64,000 bases of DNA, taken from NCBI RefSeq assembly GCF_025420485.1, contig NZ_JAOEFD010000005.1, positions 109,050 through 173,049 on the forward strand, read 5' to 3'. Under the pieces are notes generated by a model. It had not been told where the DNA came from, did not search any database, and saw nothing but the letters and a program-made list of their open reading frames with translations. This document shows, in pieces, positions 44,801 to 51,373 of the stretch. Numbering within the stretch: the first letter of the stretch is position 1; every line of letters starts with the position of its first letter. The stretch comes from Nesterenkonia marinintestina. GTDB lineage: Bacteria; Actinomycetota; Actinomycetes; Actinomycetales; Micrococcaceae. The translations under genes were made by a program, and so were the position numbers.

Positions 44801-44931
44801 ACGAACACCTGCGCGACCTCCTCACCCATTACCGGATGACGTTGGGACAGCCACGTCAGGAGGACATGATCGAGCTGCTCGGGGAATCGGATCACTCGAC
44901 GACCATCGACCTCAGCCCACCTGGTCGCTGA
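41806..44931 (+). CDS. Large SF2 helicase of the cassette
   Basis: GTG 41806 after GGAGGAG and within the preceding stop; 1041 aa. RecA-like domain 1 has Q-motif-like PHLRGLKEFQLRTVHHVF, Walker A ADETGLGKS (43-51), motif II LDEFQRF (DEFQ at 274-277, a variant of DEAD/DEAH) and motif III SATPY (313). A long insert of some 500 residues separates it from domain 2, where ASTSVGQEGIDFHWW (886 on) and QREGRVNRFG (917-926) are motifs V and VI. The layout resembles SNF2/DISARM-type defence helicases, not the Upf1-like Mokosh helicase. It is presumably the motor that works with the PLD nuclease on DNA. No methyltransferase lies nearby. Confidence 0.88.
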   Translation: MTFRAAPHLRGLKEFQLRTVHHVFDRFYGDQDGSGRSGRFLVADETGLGKSIVARGVIARTVEHLEAAGRRRITVLYVCSNRDLAQQNIRRLNITGEPQAELNTRLSMLATQGDLLDGGVAVGSASLNLIPLTPATSLQPTKGAWRSGRKEERALLAVILERLTDADETERRAGLTLLRGAAGEESFSREVEHMRQSTRDKPLDRRIIDEFAEAVRASGLQSDFVRMRTDVLRSGARDPSPEAWHALWNLIAHLRRELARAGAKVLEPDLIVLDEFQRFRDLLAAEDEPGSGEDLELAHTLFNHPHAKILLLSATPYTPFTRSGGDDSHQSDFLRTIDFLNRHQPAPRRELTQTLERFRRALIDPTTDADPGEAAQQVREALLPIISRSERPPLTEQTDMVEVLWQEAEAPHAADFHDWIVLRRLGDIVGTHITADYWKSVPHFPTFMEGYAFGDRVRDRIADGEPQLRDLLRRSRRITRRQVDSFGEVDLGHGYLRRMVDQTVDLGWWKMLWLPPSMPYLRPGCVYSDLSEQAPTKRLIFSAWRSVPTAVACLLSYEAHRRAVAELRRSDGSRGEGTAFTSRLGWAVRPDGSPSAMNTLALFWPEPQLARAGDPLSTVREHAGAQPSVDEHLAYTTRRLHQLLDPMPDRVAQPWEAFLGASKTAAAEARTVWLRDAGRQGRETSQNWERHLARAAEDTSQLGWHDDLPVLAAFSPGSIARRCMSRVASDDTDGTVVQRAAWTLSLGLRNLFNRPETARILSALYGAPDPSRPYWRQVADYCADGGLESVLDEYLFQLACDRGPTGTAADQVIDLAERAVTGMSLRPAIYEGHDYTAEDPKVPFSVRYALRYGSHQQSETSDSAAHRLAEVRSSFNSPFAPFVLASTSVGQEGIDFHWWCHRVVHWNLPWNPVDFEQREGRVNRFGGHAVRKNVAHHHGAEALVRDTSSPTNPWYSAFEEAERSPTTHGAFSPWWIYPGPARIQRVLMAYPHSREVPRYEHLRDLLTHYRMTLGQPRQEDMIELLGESDHSTTIDLSPPGR

Positions 44932-44975
44932 CGAGCACCGGACCCCACGGTCAGGCCCATGGGCACGTCAGCGCG

Positions 44976-45902
44976 TCAGGTCTGCACCAGCACGAAAGCC
45001 AGCGGGATCAGGCCCACGGACAGCACGGTGGTCACGAAGATCGTCGCCGCGCCGAAGGGGCCGTGACCGTCATAGGCGTGGGCGAAGAGGTACGCCGTCG
45101 TCGAGGTCGGCATGATCGCCAACAGGACCAGCACGGCGGTCGGCTGCGCCTCCAGCCCCACCAGCATCGCCGCGCCCCAGGTCGCCGCGGGCAGCAGCAG
45201 CATCTTCACCGCGGTGGCCGCCGTCAGAGCGCCCAGCGGCACCTGCCCGGAGCGCAGACCCGTCAGCGCCTGGTGAAGAGCCAGACCCACGGCGAACAGC
45301 GCCACCGGCACCGCCGCCCCGGCCAGCAGCTCCACGGCTTCGTCGACGGGCCCCGGGAGGGACCGCGGCACGGCGGCGACCGCGAGACCGGCGAAGATGC
45401 TCAGCGCCACCGGGTTCAGCAGCAGGGCTGAGACCAGGGTGCGCCGGAGGCTCGTGCCGGCCTCGGCCAGCAGCGGGTATCCGATCATGAACACCAGGTT
45501 GTGCAGCAGCTGCCCGATGCCGACCGCGAGCGCGGCCTCCGCGCCGAGCAGGCTGATCCCCAGAGGCACCCCGAGGTAGCCGACGTTGCCGTAGCCGCCG
45601 GTCAGCGCCAGCGGTCCGGCCAGCCGGCGCTCCCGCAGCCCCGGCACGGCCCGGGCGACCACCAGCACCGCGCCGGAGACGGCGGTGGGCACCAGCAGCG
45701 CGATCAGCAGGAACGGGACGGGAAGCCCGCCCTCGAGGGAGGCCCCGGCCACGGCGCTGAACAGGAAGGCCGGCAGCGCGATGTGCAGGACGAAGACGTT
45801 GAGACCGGACTCGGCGGCGGCCAGCCGGGAGGACCATCCGGCGGCGAAGCCCAGGACGATCATCGCCGTCAGGGGCGCGATCGTCACCAGCACGTCGGTC
45901 AT
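44976..45902 (-). CDS. AEC-family (auxin efflux carrier-type) transporter
   Basis: The ATG at 45902 lies 8 nt after TAGAGT (45916-45911), leaderless type; 308 aa. About ten membrane helices in two five-helix halves are visible. GYGNVGYLGVPLGISLLG and LHNLVFMIGYPLL match the N-terminal half, and AAAVPVALFAVGLAL and IMPTSTTAYLFAHAYDG the C-terminal half of AEC/malate-permease-like carriers. Members export or take up organic acids such as malate or auxin-like compounds; the substrate is unknown. It marks the right edge of the defence-like cassette. Confidence 0.87.
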   Translation of the reverse strand: MTDVLVTIAPLTAMIVLGFAAGWSSRLAAAESGLNVFVLHIALPAFLFSAVAGASLEGGLPVPFLLIALLVPTAVSGAVLVVARAVPGLRERRLAGPLALTGGYGNVGYLGVPLGISLLGAEAALAVGIGQLLHNLVFMIGYPLLAEAGTSLRRTLVSALLLNPVALSIFAGLAVAAVPRSLPGPVDEAVELLAGAAVPVALFAVGLALHQALTGLRSGQVPLGALTAATAVKMLLLPAATWGAAMLVGLEAQPTAVLVLLAIMPTSTTAYLFAHAYDGHGPFGAATIFVTTVLSVGLIPLAFVLVQT

Positions 45903-45962
45903 CGCCGCCCACTCTAGCGGGCCACGGGCCGACGGGACGGCGGGTCGCCGGAGCTGCGCCGC

Positions 45963-46148
45963 TCAGTCCCTCTCGCTGACGGACTGCAGCACGCGCAGCA
46001 CCCCGTACCCCAGGGCGATCAGCGCCATGGCGGCGAGCAGATAGTTGCGGCCGGCGTCGTTGACGGTGCCGACCTGGTGGAGTCCGAAGACCAGCAGCGC
46101 GACGAATCCCAGCGTGACGAGAAGCAGTGTCCCGAATCGGAACGGCAT
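45963..46148 (-). CDS. Small two-helix membrane protein
   Basis: 61 aa, MPFRFGTLLLVTLGFVALLV, with two membrane helices and a basic/acidic C-terminus (LRVLQSVSERD). GGAGG stands before the ATG, which argues it is real. No known family is recognised. It ends 60 bp before the AEC gene and lies between it and bioQ. Function unknown. Confidence 0.6.
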   Translation of the reverse strand: MPFRFGTLLLVTLGFVALLVFGLHQVGTVNDAGRNYLLAAMALIALGYGVLRVLQSVSERD

Positions 46149-46183
46149 GGCGGCACCTCCGCTCTGGAGCCTGCGGGCTCAGT

Positions 46184-46786
46184 CTATGACCGGCTCAGGA
46201 GCATCTCCAGCATCTGCCCGAACTCGACGCCGCCGCCGGTCACGGCCGGTTCCTCACCGAGCTCCACACCGAGGGCGGCGGCCTGGCGCCGCTGCTGGAT
46301 CACCGTGGTGGCGCCGAGCAGCAGGGAGCACACCGATTCGACGAGGACGGGGTCGGCCGCACCGTCGTCGGTCTGGGCCGCAGCCTCACGGATCGAATCG
46401 GCGAGCCGGCGCCCGCCGACGCCGAGGGCCACCGTGGAGGCGACCACCTCGGCCCCGTCGCGGTGGGCCAGCATGGCCTCGTGCAGCGCGGCCGCCCGGG
46501 TGCCCACGTCATGCCGGAGGTCTCCGGTCAGGGGCACCCGATCGGTGCCGTCGAGGATCTGATCGGCCACCGCGGCGAGCAGCCGCTGCTTGTTCGGCAC
46601 GTGCCAGTACAGGGCGCTGGGCCGCACCTCGAGGGAGGCCGCGACCCGGCGCATCGACAGGTCCGCCAGGCCGTACTCGTCGAGGATCGCCAGCGCGGCG
46701 GCGACGACGTCGCCGTAGCTGTTCCGCGCATGCGGCGACGACGCCGTCGGCTGCGGGGAGCCGGGATTCGGCATGTGCGCAGACAT
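46184..46786 (-). CDS. bioQ: TetR-family repressor, probable biotin regulator BioQ
   Basis: ATG 46786 lies 6 nt after TATCGT (46798-46793), leaderless type, 200 aa. The helix-turn-helix is LSMRRVAASLEVRPSALYWH (about residues 45-65), followed by a helical C-terminal domain of TetR type (VPNKQRLLAAVADQILDG...VESVCSLLLG). It diverges from bioYMN, and the shared gap holds a palindrome whose core TGAAC-N3-GTTCA matches the published BioQ motif. BioQ represses biotin transport and synthesis genes in corynebacteria and mycobacteria. The regulator is assigned on position and operator rather than on protein sequence. Confidence 0.78.
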   Translation of the reverse strand: MSAHMPNPGSPQPTASSPHARNSYGDVVAAALAILDEYGLADLSMRRVAASLEVRPSALYWHVPNKQRLLAAVADQILDGTDRVPLTGDLRHDVGTRAAALHEAMLAHRDGAEVVASTVALGVGGRRLADSIREAAAQTDDGAADPVLVESVCSLLLGATTVIQQRRQAAALGVELGEEPAVTGGGVEFGQMLEMLLSRS

Positions 46787-46809
46787 GGGTCTACGATATC
46801 CACAGCGCT

Positions 46810-46830
46810 CACCTGAACGCCGTTCAGGTG
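46810..46830. promoter_or_regulatory. Perfect 21-bp palindrome, probable BioQ operator
   Basis: CACCTGAAC and its complement GTTCAGGTG flank the spacer GCC. The inner TGAAC-N3-GTTCA is the BioQ consensus. For bioQ it overlaps the expected -35 region (-10 is TATCGT at 46798-46793), so the repressor would also silence its own gene. It ends 27 bp before the bioY ATG. Confidence 0.85.
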
Positions 46831-46857
46831 TTTCCCCGCCGTCTTCGGGAGGACCCC

Positions 46858-47496
46858 ATGGACCAGCAGACCGTCCACCGCGCCCCGGCGCCCCGCTCAT
46901 CAGGCCGGAGCTCTTCAGGCCGGAGCTCATCGGGCCGGGGCTCGTCGGCGCGGACGCTGGCGCAGATCGCCGTGTTCGCCGCCGTCATCGCCGCCTTCGG
47001 CATGATTCCCGGCATCCCGCTGGGCGGGCCGGTGGCCGTGGTGCTGCAGACCCTCGGCGTGCTGCTGGCCGGGGCCGTCCTGGGACCGCTGCGCGGCGCG
47101 GCCTCGGTGACCCTGTTCCTGGGCCTGGTCGCCCTCGGGCTCCCGCTGCTGTCCGGGTTCCGAGGCGGGCTCGGCGTGTTCGCCGGGCCCACGGTCGGGT
47201 TCCTGGTGTCCTGGGTCCTCACCGCCTTCGTCGTCGGACTCATCGTCCACGGAGGGCTGCGCCGTCGGGACGTCCTCCCCACCTGGCCTCGGACGCTGCT
47301 GGCCACGGTGGTCGCGGGCATGGTGACCATGTACGCGGTCGGCGTCCCCGTGATGGCTCTGATCCTGGGGCTGGGAGCCCGCGAGGCGATGATCACGACC
47401 CTGACCTTCGTCCCCGGAGACCTGATCAAGGGTGTGCTGGCCGCGGTGATCACCATGCAGCTCTGGAAGGCCTACCCGCGGGCCTTCCGCGCCTGA
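46858..47496 (+). CDS. bioY: Biotin transporter substrate-binding subunit BioY
   Basis: ATG 46858 after GGGAGGA; 212 aa. A Ser/Arg/Gly-rich N-terminus (SSGRSSSGRGSSARTLAQ) precedes about six membrane helices. PGIPLGGPVAVVLQTLGVLL and GAVLGPLRGAASVTLFLGLVALGLP are the conserved BioY blocks; GFRGGLGVFAGPTVGFLVSW and TLTFVPGDLIKGVLAAVI close the family pattern. It is the S component of the energy-coupling-factor biotin importer with the BioM ATPase and BioN transmembrane protein encoded downstream. Confidence 0.95.
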   Translation: MDQQTVHRAPAPRSSGRSSSGRSSSGRGSSARTLAQIAVFAAVIAAFGMIPGIPLGGPVAVVLQTLGVLLAGAVLGPLRGAASVTLFLGLVALGLPLLSGFRGGLGVFAGPTVGFLVSWVLTAFVVGLIVHGGLRRRDVLPTWPRTLLATVVAGMVTMYAVGVPVMALILGLGAREAMITTLTFVPGDLIKGVLAAVITMQLWKAYPRAFRA

Positions 47497-47527
47497 GAAG
47501 TCTGCCTGGGAAGCCTGAGGAAGCCTC

Positions 47528-48220
47528 ATGTCCATCAGCATCGACGCCCTGCGGGTGGAGGCCTCCGGGCCTGAGGGCACCGCAGTGCTCCTCGACGACG
47601 TCACCCTGCGCCTGGACGCCCCACGCACCGCGGTCATCGGAGAGAACGGGTCCGGGAAGTCCACCCTGGCGCGTGCGGTGGCCGGGCTGGTCCGCCCCGC
47701 CGCCGGCCGCGTCCTCGTCGACGGGCTCGACACGGTCGAGGATGTGAAGTCGCTGCGCCGACGCCTCGGATTCGTCTTCTCCCACCCCGGCGCCCAGGCG
47801 ATCATGCCCACGGTGCGCGAGGATGTGGCGCTGACCCTGCGGGGGCGCGGGCTGAACCGACGGGAGATCGCCGCGCGGGTGGATGCGGCCCTGGCCGAGC
47901 ACCACCTCACCGAGCTCGCCGAACGTCCCTGCGCCTCGCTCTCCTCCGGCCAGGCCCAACGCCTGGCGCTGTGCTCGGTGCTCGTCGGCGGCCCATCGGT
48001 CGTGCTGGCCGACGAGCCCACCAGCCTGATGGACCTGAGGCACCGGGAGATCCTCGCCTCCCGGCTGCTGGCCCCGGCGGCCGAGCAGGTCGTACTGGTC
48101 ACCCATGATCTGGAGCTGGCCTCCCGCTGCGACGAGGCCGTCCTCATCGCCGAGGGGCGCGTGGCCGGCCACGGCGTTCCGGACGAGGTCATCGAGACGT
48201 ACCGGATGTCGCTGCGGTGA
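47528..48220 (+). CDS. bioM: Biotin transporter ATPase BioM
   Basis: 230 aa with Walker A GENGSGKSTLARAV, signature LSSGQAQRLALCSVL, Walker B VVLADEPTSLMDLRH and the switch VTHDLELASRCDE. The second-strand FVFSHPGAQAIMPTVREDVALTL is typical of ECF A components. It energises BioYMN with BioN. bioN starts in the shared GTGA overlap (48217-48220). Confidence 0.93.
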   Translation: MSISIDALRVEASGPEGTAVLLDDVTLRLDAPRTAVIGENGSGKSTLARAVAGLVRPAAGRVLVDGLDTVEDVKSLRRRLGFVFSHPGAQAIMPTVREDVALTLRGRGLNRREIAARVDAALAEHHLTELAERPCASLSSGQAQRLALCSVLVGGPSVVLADEPTSLMDLRHREILASRLLAPAAEQVVLVTHDLELASRCDEAVLIAEGRVAGHGVPDEVIETYRMSLR

Positions 48221-48813
48221 TCTCCCTCTATGTGCCCGGCACCTCGGTGGTGCACCGAGCACCGCCCGCGTCGAAGGTGGGACTGCTTGCTGTGGTCGCC
48301 CTCGCGCTCTCGGTCGCGCCGGCCTCGGTGTGGACGATCATCGCCGCGCTGGCCGCCCCGGCCGCGGTCGTCGCCCTCGCCCGGCTGCGTCCCTCGACCG
48401 TGCTGGCCGACATCCGGCAGCTGCTGGTGCTGTTCCTGGCGGTCACCCTGGTGCAGCTGATCTTCCTGGATCCGCTGACCGCGGCGACGAACACCGCGCG
48501 CATCGTGTCGATCGTGCTGCTCGCCCAGTGCGTCACCCGCACCACACCGATCGCGGCGATGGTCGAGACGGCCGAACGGTTCCTGGGACCGCTGCGGCGG
48601 TTCGGCGTCCGGCCCGAACGGGTGGGGCTGGCGATGGGTCTGGTGCTCACGGCGATCGGGCAGCTCAGCGTCTTCGTGGCCCAGGTCCGCGACGCCCAGC
48701 GCAGCCGCGGAGTGCGGCTGCCGCCGTGGTCGTGGGTGGTGCCGGTGCTGGTGCTCGCCCTGCACTACGCCGACGACGTCGGAGACGCCCTGGAGGCGCG
48801 TGGCCAGGGGTGA
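48217..48813 (+). CDS. bioN: Biotin transporter transmembrane subunit BioN (EcfT-like)
   Basis: GTG 48217, 198 aa. About four to five membrane helices with ISLYVPGTSVVHRAPPASKV, the EcfT N-terminus, and the A-component coupling motifs near TAERFLGPLRRFGVRPE and VRDAQRSRGVRLP (the two Ala-Arg-Gly-like helices). It links BioY to BioM. A separate T component makes this a self-sufficient importer. Confidence 0.92.
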   Translation: MISLYVPGTSVVHRAPPASKVGLLAVVALALSVAPASVWTIIAALAAPAAVVALARLRPSTVLADIRQLLVLFLAVTLVQLIFLDPLTAATNTARIVSIVLLAQCVTRTTPIAAMVETAERFLGPLRRFGVRPERVGLAMGLVLTAIGQLSVFVAQVRDAQRSRGVRLPPWSWVVPVLVLALHYADDVGDALEARGQG

Positions 48814-48852
48814 TGGTGCCTCTGCACAGGTGCTCACTGCTATGTTGTGCCC

Positions 48853-50295
48853 ATGAGCGCAGCAGCCGTCACCGCAGCCCGTCGCCTCGCCCAGACCGGA
48901 GAACCCCGACGCCTGGACTGGCGTCGCCGGCAGCTCACCGGGATCCGCGAGATGCTCACCGAGGACGCCGACCGGCTGACCGAGGCCCTGGAGGCCGACC
49001 TCGGCAAGTCCCCGGCGCAGTCCCAGCTGACCGAGATGGGCGTGGTCGTCTCAGAGATCGACCATATGCTCAAGCACCTGGAGTCCTGGGCGGCTCCGAA
49101 GCGGCTCGGGGTCCCGACGTTCCTGCGTCCGGCCAAGGCCAGGCTTCGGCCCCAGCCGCTCGGCGTGGTCCTGATCATCTCGCCCTGGAACTACCCCGTG
49201 CAGCTGTGCCTGTCCCCGCTGGTGGGTGCCCTGGCCGCCGGCAACACCGCGGTGGTCAAGCCCAGCGAGGTCGCTCCGCACACCTCCGAGGCGCTGGCCG
49301 AGCTGCTGCCCCGCCACACCTCCCCGGACGCCGTCCAGGTGGTGGAGGGCGGGGTCGAGGAGACTACGGAGCTGCTCGAGCAGCGCTTCGACCACATCAT
49401 CTACACCGGAAACGGCCATGTGGGTCGGATCGTGATGCGCGCCGCCGCCGAGCATCTGACCCCGGTGACCCTGGAGCTTGGCGGCAAGACTCCGACCTGG
49501 TTCGACGACGACGAGAACCTCGAGGCCGCCGCCCGTCGGATCGCGTGGACCAAGTTCACCAACGCCGGACAGACCTGTGTGGCTCCGGACTACGTGCTCA
49601 CCACCCACGACCGGGTGCAGCCGCTGACCGACGCCCTGGAGAAGGCCTGCCGGCAGATGTACGGACGTGACCCGCAGGCCAGCGCGGACTACGGGCGGAT
49701 CGTCGACGAGAAGCACTTCGACCGCCTCTCCGCGGCCCTGGAGGAGCACACCGCGCCCAACCGCGCCGGAGCCGGGGCCGCCGTGGCCTTCGGCGGACAC
49801 CACGATCGGGAGCAGCGGTACTTCGCCCCGACCGTGGTCCACTCCCCCGCCCCGCGCCGCGGACCGCAGGGACTGGACCTGACCGCCGGTCCGCGCGGCG
49901 ACGACGCCCTGATGTGTCAGGAGATCTTCGGACCCGTGCTGCCCATCGTCCCGGTCGAGTCGCCGGAGGACGCCGTCGAGCTCATCCGGTCCGGGGAGAA
50001 GCCGCTGGCGCTGTACGTGTACTCGGACTCGGACGAGACCCGGGAGCTCTTCGAGGAGGAGACCTCCTCGGGCGGTGTGGTCCACGACGCCGGACTCATC
50101 CAGGCCGGCGCGGTGACCATCCCCTTCGGCGGCGTCGGAGAGTCCGGGATGGGTGCGTACCACGGCGAGGCGTCGTTCCGGCGGTTCAGCCACTACAAGC
50201 CGGTGGTGGAGAAGCCCTACACCCCGGACACCCTGGCCTTCGCGATGCCGCCGCTGGGCCGGATCAAGCGCGGACTGCTGCGGAAGCTGATGTGA
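48853..50295 (+). CDS. Aldehyde dehydrogenase (class 3-like)
   Basis: ATG 48853 lies 6 nt after TATGTT (48841-48846), leaderless type; 480 aa. It has the NAD(P)-binding [33 protein letters not shown] with the catalytic Glu208, and [15 protein letters not shown] with the catalytic Cys242. C-terminal elements [12 protein letters not shown] and [20 protein letters not shown] with KR-rich end ([11 protein letters not shown]) are typical of class 3/ALDH3 enzymes that oxidise medium- and long-chain fatty aldehydes. No alcohol dehydrogenase is adjacent. gpx follows 11 bp later. Confidence 0.92.
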   Translation: MSAAAVTAARRLAQTGEPRRLDWRRRQLTGIREMLTEDADRLTEALEADLGKSPAQSQLTEMGVVVSEIDHMLKHLESWAAPKRLGVPTFLRPAKARLRPQPLGVVLIISPWNYPVQLCLSPLVGALAAGNTAVVKPSEVAPHTSEALAELLPRHTSPDAVQVVEGGVEETTELLEQRFDHIIYTGNGHVGRIVMRAAAEHLTPVTLELGGKTPTWFDDDENLEAAARRIAWTKFTNAGQTCVAPDYVLTTHDRVQPLTDALEKACRQMYGRDPQASADYGRIVDEKHFDRLSAALEEHTAPNRAGAGAAVAFGGHHDREQRYFAPTVVHSPAPRRGPQGLDLTAGPRGDDALMCQEIFGPVLPIVPVESPEDAVELIRSGEKPLALYVYSDSDETRELFEEETSSGGVVHDAGLIQAGAVTIPFGGVGESGMGAYHGEASFRRFSHYKPVVEKPYTPDTLAFAMPPLGRIKRGLLRKLM

Positions 50296-50306
50296 GGGGA
50301 GCGTCC

Positions 50307-50801
50307 ATGCTCGACGTCGACAGGCTCCGCAAGGTCCCGCTGCGCACCCTCTCCGGTGAGGACACCACCTTCGGAGACCTCACAGGAGACGGGGCGGTAC
50401 TGGTGGTCAACGTGGCCTCGCGCTGCGGGTTCACCCCGCAGTACGAACAGCTCGAGGAGCTCCAGCGCACCTACCGGGACCACTCGTTCACCGTGCTGGG
50501 CCTGCCCTCGAACCAGTTCCTCCAGGAGATGGGCTCGGAGGAGTCGATCGCGCAGACCTGCGCGTCCCGGTGGGGCGTGACCTTCCCGATGACGGAGAAG
50601 GTGCGGGTCAACGGCCGGCGGGCGCACCCGCTCTACCGCACGCTCACAGACGCCGAGGACGTCGACGGTCGCAGCGGGCGGATCCGGTGGAACTTCGAGA
50701 AGTTCCTCATAGCCCCCGACGGCCGGTTCCGCCGCTTCGGCCCGACGACCGCCCCGGACGCACCCGAGCTGGTCGACCGGCTTCAGGAGTGGCTCAGCTG
50801 A
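50307..50801 (+). CDS. Glutathione peroxidase-like thiol peroxidase
   Basis: ATG 50307 after AGGGGAG; 164 aa. The peroxidatic Cys40 lies in NVASRCGFTPQYEQLEEL, Gln in LPSNQFLQEM and Trp in RWNFEKFLI form the usual tetrad. Cys85 in AQTCASRWG stands where thioredoxin-dependent members carry the resolving Cys, so thioredoxin is the likely donor (actinobacteria lack glutathione in general). It would reduce lipid or H2O2 peroxides. The 3' end overlaps the convergent flavodoxin gene by 8 bp. Confidence 0.92.
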   Translation: MLDVDRLRKVPLRTLSGEDTTFGDLTGDGAVLVVNVASRCGFTPQYEQLEELQRTYRDHSFTVLGLPSNQFLQEMGSEESIAQTCASRWGVTFPMTEKVRVNGRRAHPLYRTLTDAEDVDGRSGRIRWNFEKFLIAPDGRFRRFGPTTAPDAPELVDRLQEWLS

Positions 50802-51270
50802 CCCCGTAGGAGACCAGCTCGCGGGCCCAGTCCTCGACGGCGGGCCAGTCGCGCCAGTCGGCGTCGAGCGGGGACTTGGAGATGCGGAGCATCAGCTTCT
50901 CGACGAAGCCGAGCTTCTCGGAGTCGATCGCGCCCCGGAAGTAGGCGATCTCGCGGGGGCCGTACCGCCGCAGCTGCGAGGCCAGCTCCCCGTCCAGGCG
51001 TGGGGCGCCGCCGACGGCGAAGGCGAACAGCGGCTTGCCCTGCAGCTCGGTGCGGTGGGACTCCAGGAACATGGGGCCGTCGGCCAGCAGCTTCTGCTTG
51101 TACACCGGCATGCCGATGACGACGTTCGAGGCGTCGTGGAGCCATCGGCCCGCCTCGGACACGTCCTTGGTGTGGGCGCGGACGCCGCGTGAGCTGAGCG
51201 TGGCGGCGATGCGCTCGCCGATCTCCGTCGTCGAGCCATGGGTGCTCGCCACAACGACCATCGTGGTCAT
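50794..51270 (-). CDS. Flavodoxin-domain protein
   Basis: ATG 51270 after GGCGGAGGACCT; 158 aa. The FMN phosphate loop is VVASTHGSTTEIGERIA and the second loop lies near IGMPVYKQKLLADGP. KPLFAFAVGGAPRLDG and AIDSEKLGFVEKLMLR show the family close to protoporphyrinogen-oxidase-like HemG/menaquinone-dependent flavodoxins. The substrate is unknown. It converges with the gpx gene. Confidence 0.86.
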   Translation of the reverse strand: MTTMVVVASTHGSTTEIGERIAATLSSRGVRAHTKDVSEAGRWLHDASNVVIGMPVYKQKLLADGPMFLESHRTELQGKPLFAFAVGGAPRLDGELASQLRRYGPREIAYFRGAIDSEKLGFVEKLMLRISKSPLDADWRDWPAVEDWARELVSYGVS

Positions 51271-51313
51271 AGGTCCTCCGCCTTTCGATGCGACATGACT
51301 GCTGGTCACGAGC

Positions 51314-51373
51314 CTACTTCACCCGGCGGGCGTCCACTTCACCCCGCGGGCCCCTACTTCACTCCGCGCAGAT
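51314..51373. repeat. Three tandem 20-bp repeats at the 3' end of the thioredoxin-NHL gene
   Basis: The unit C(T/C)ACTTCAC(C/T)C(C/G)GCG recurs at 51314, 51334 and 51354, an exact 20-bp period. The third copy includes the stop codon of the minus-strand gene, so copies two and three are duplications of the coding end (the RGVK-stop segment). The spacer bases vary between copies. Confidence 0.75.

Noticed and set aside
38844..44931. DISARM or Mokosh system
   Set aside because: No DUF1998 (DrmB) and no methyltransferase gene, and the helicase motifs are SF2 rather than the SF1/Upf1 type of Mokosh. Only the helicase plus PLD pairing is shared.
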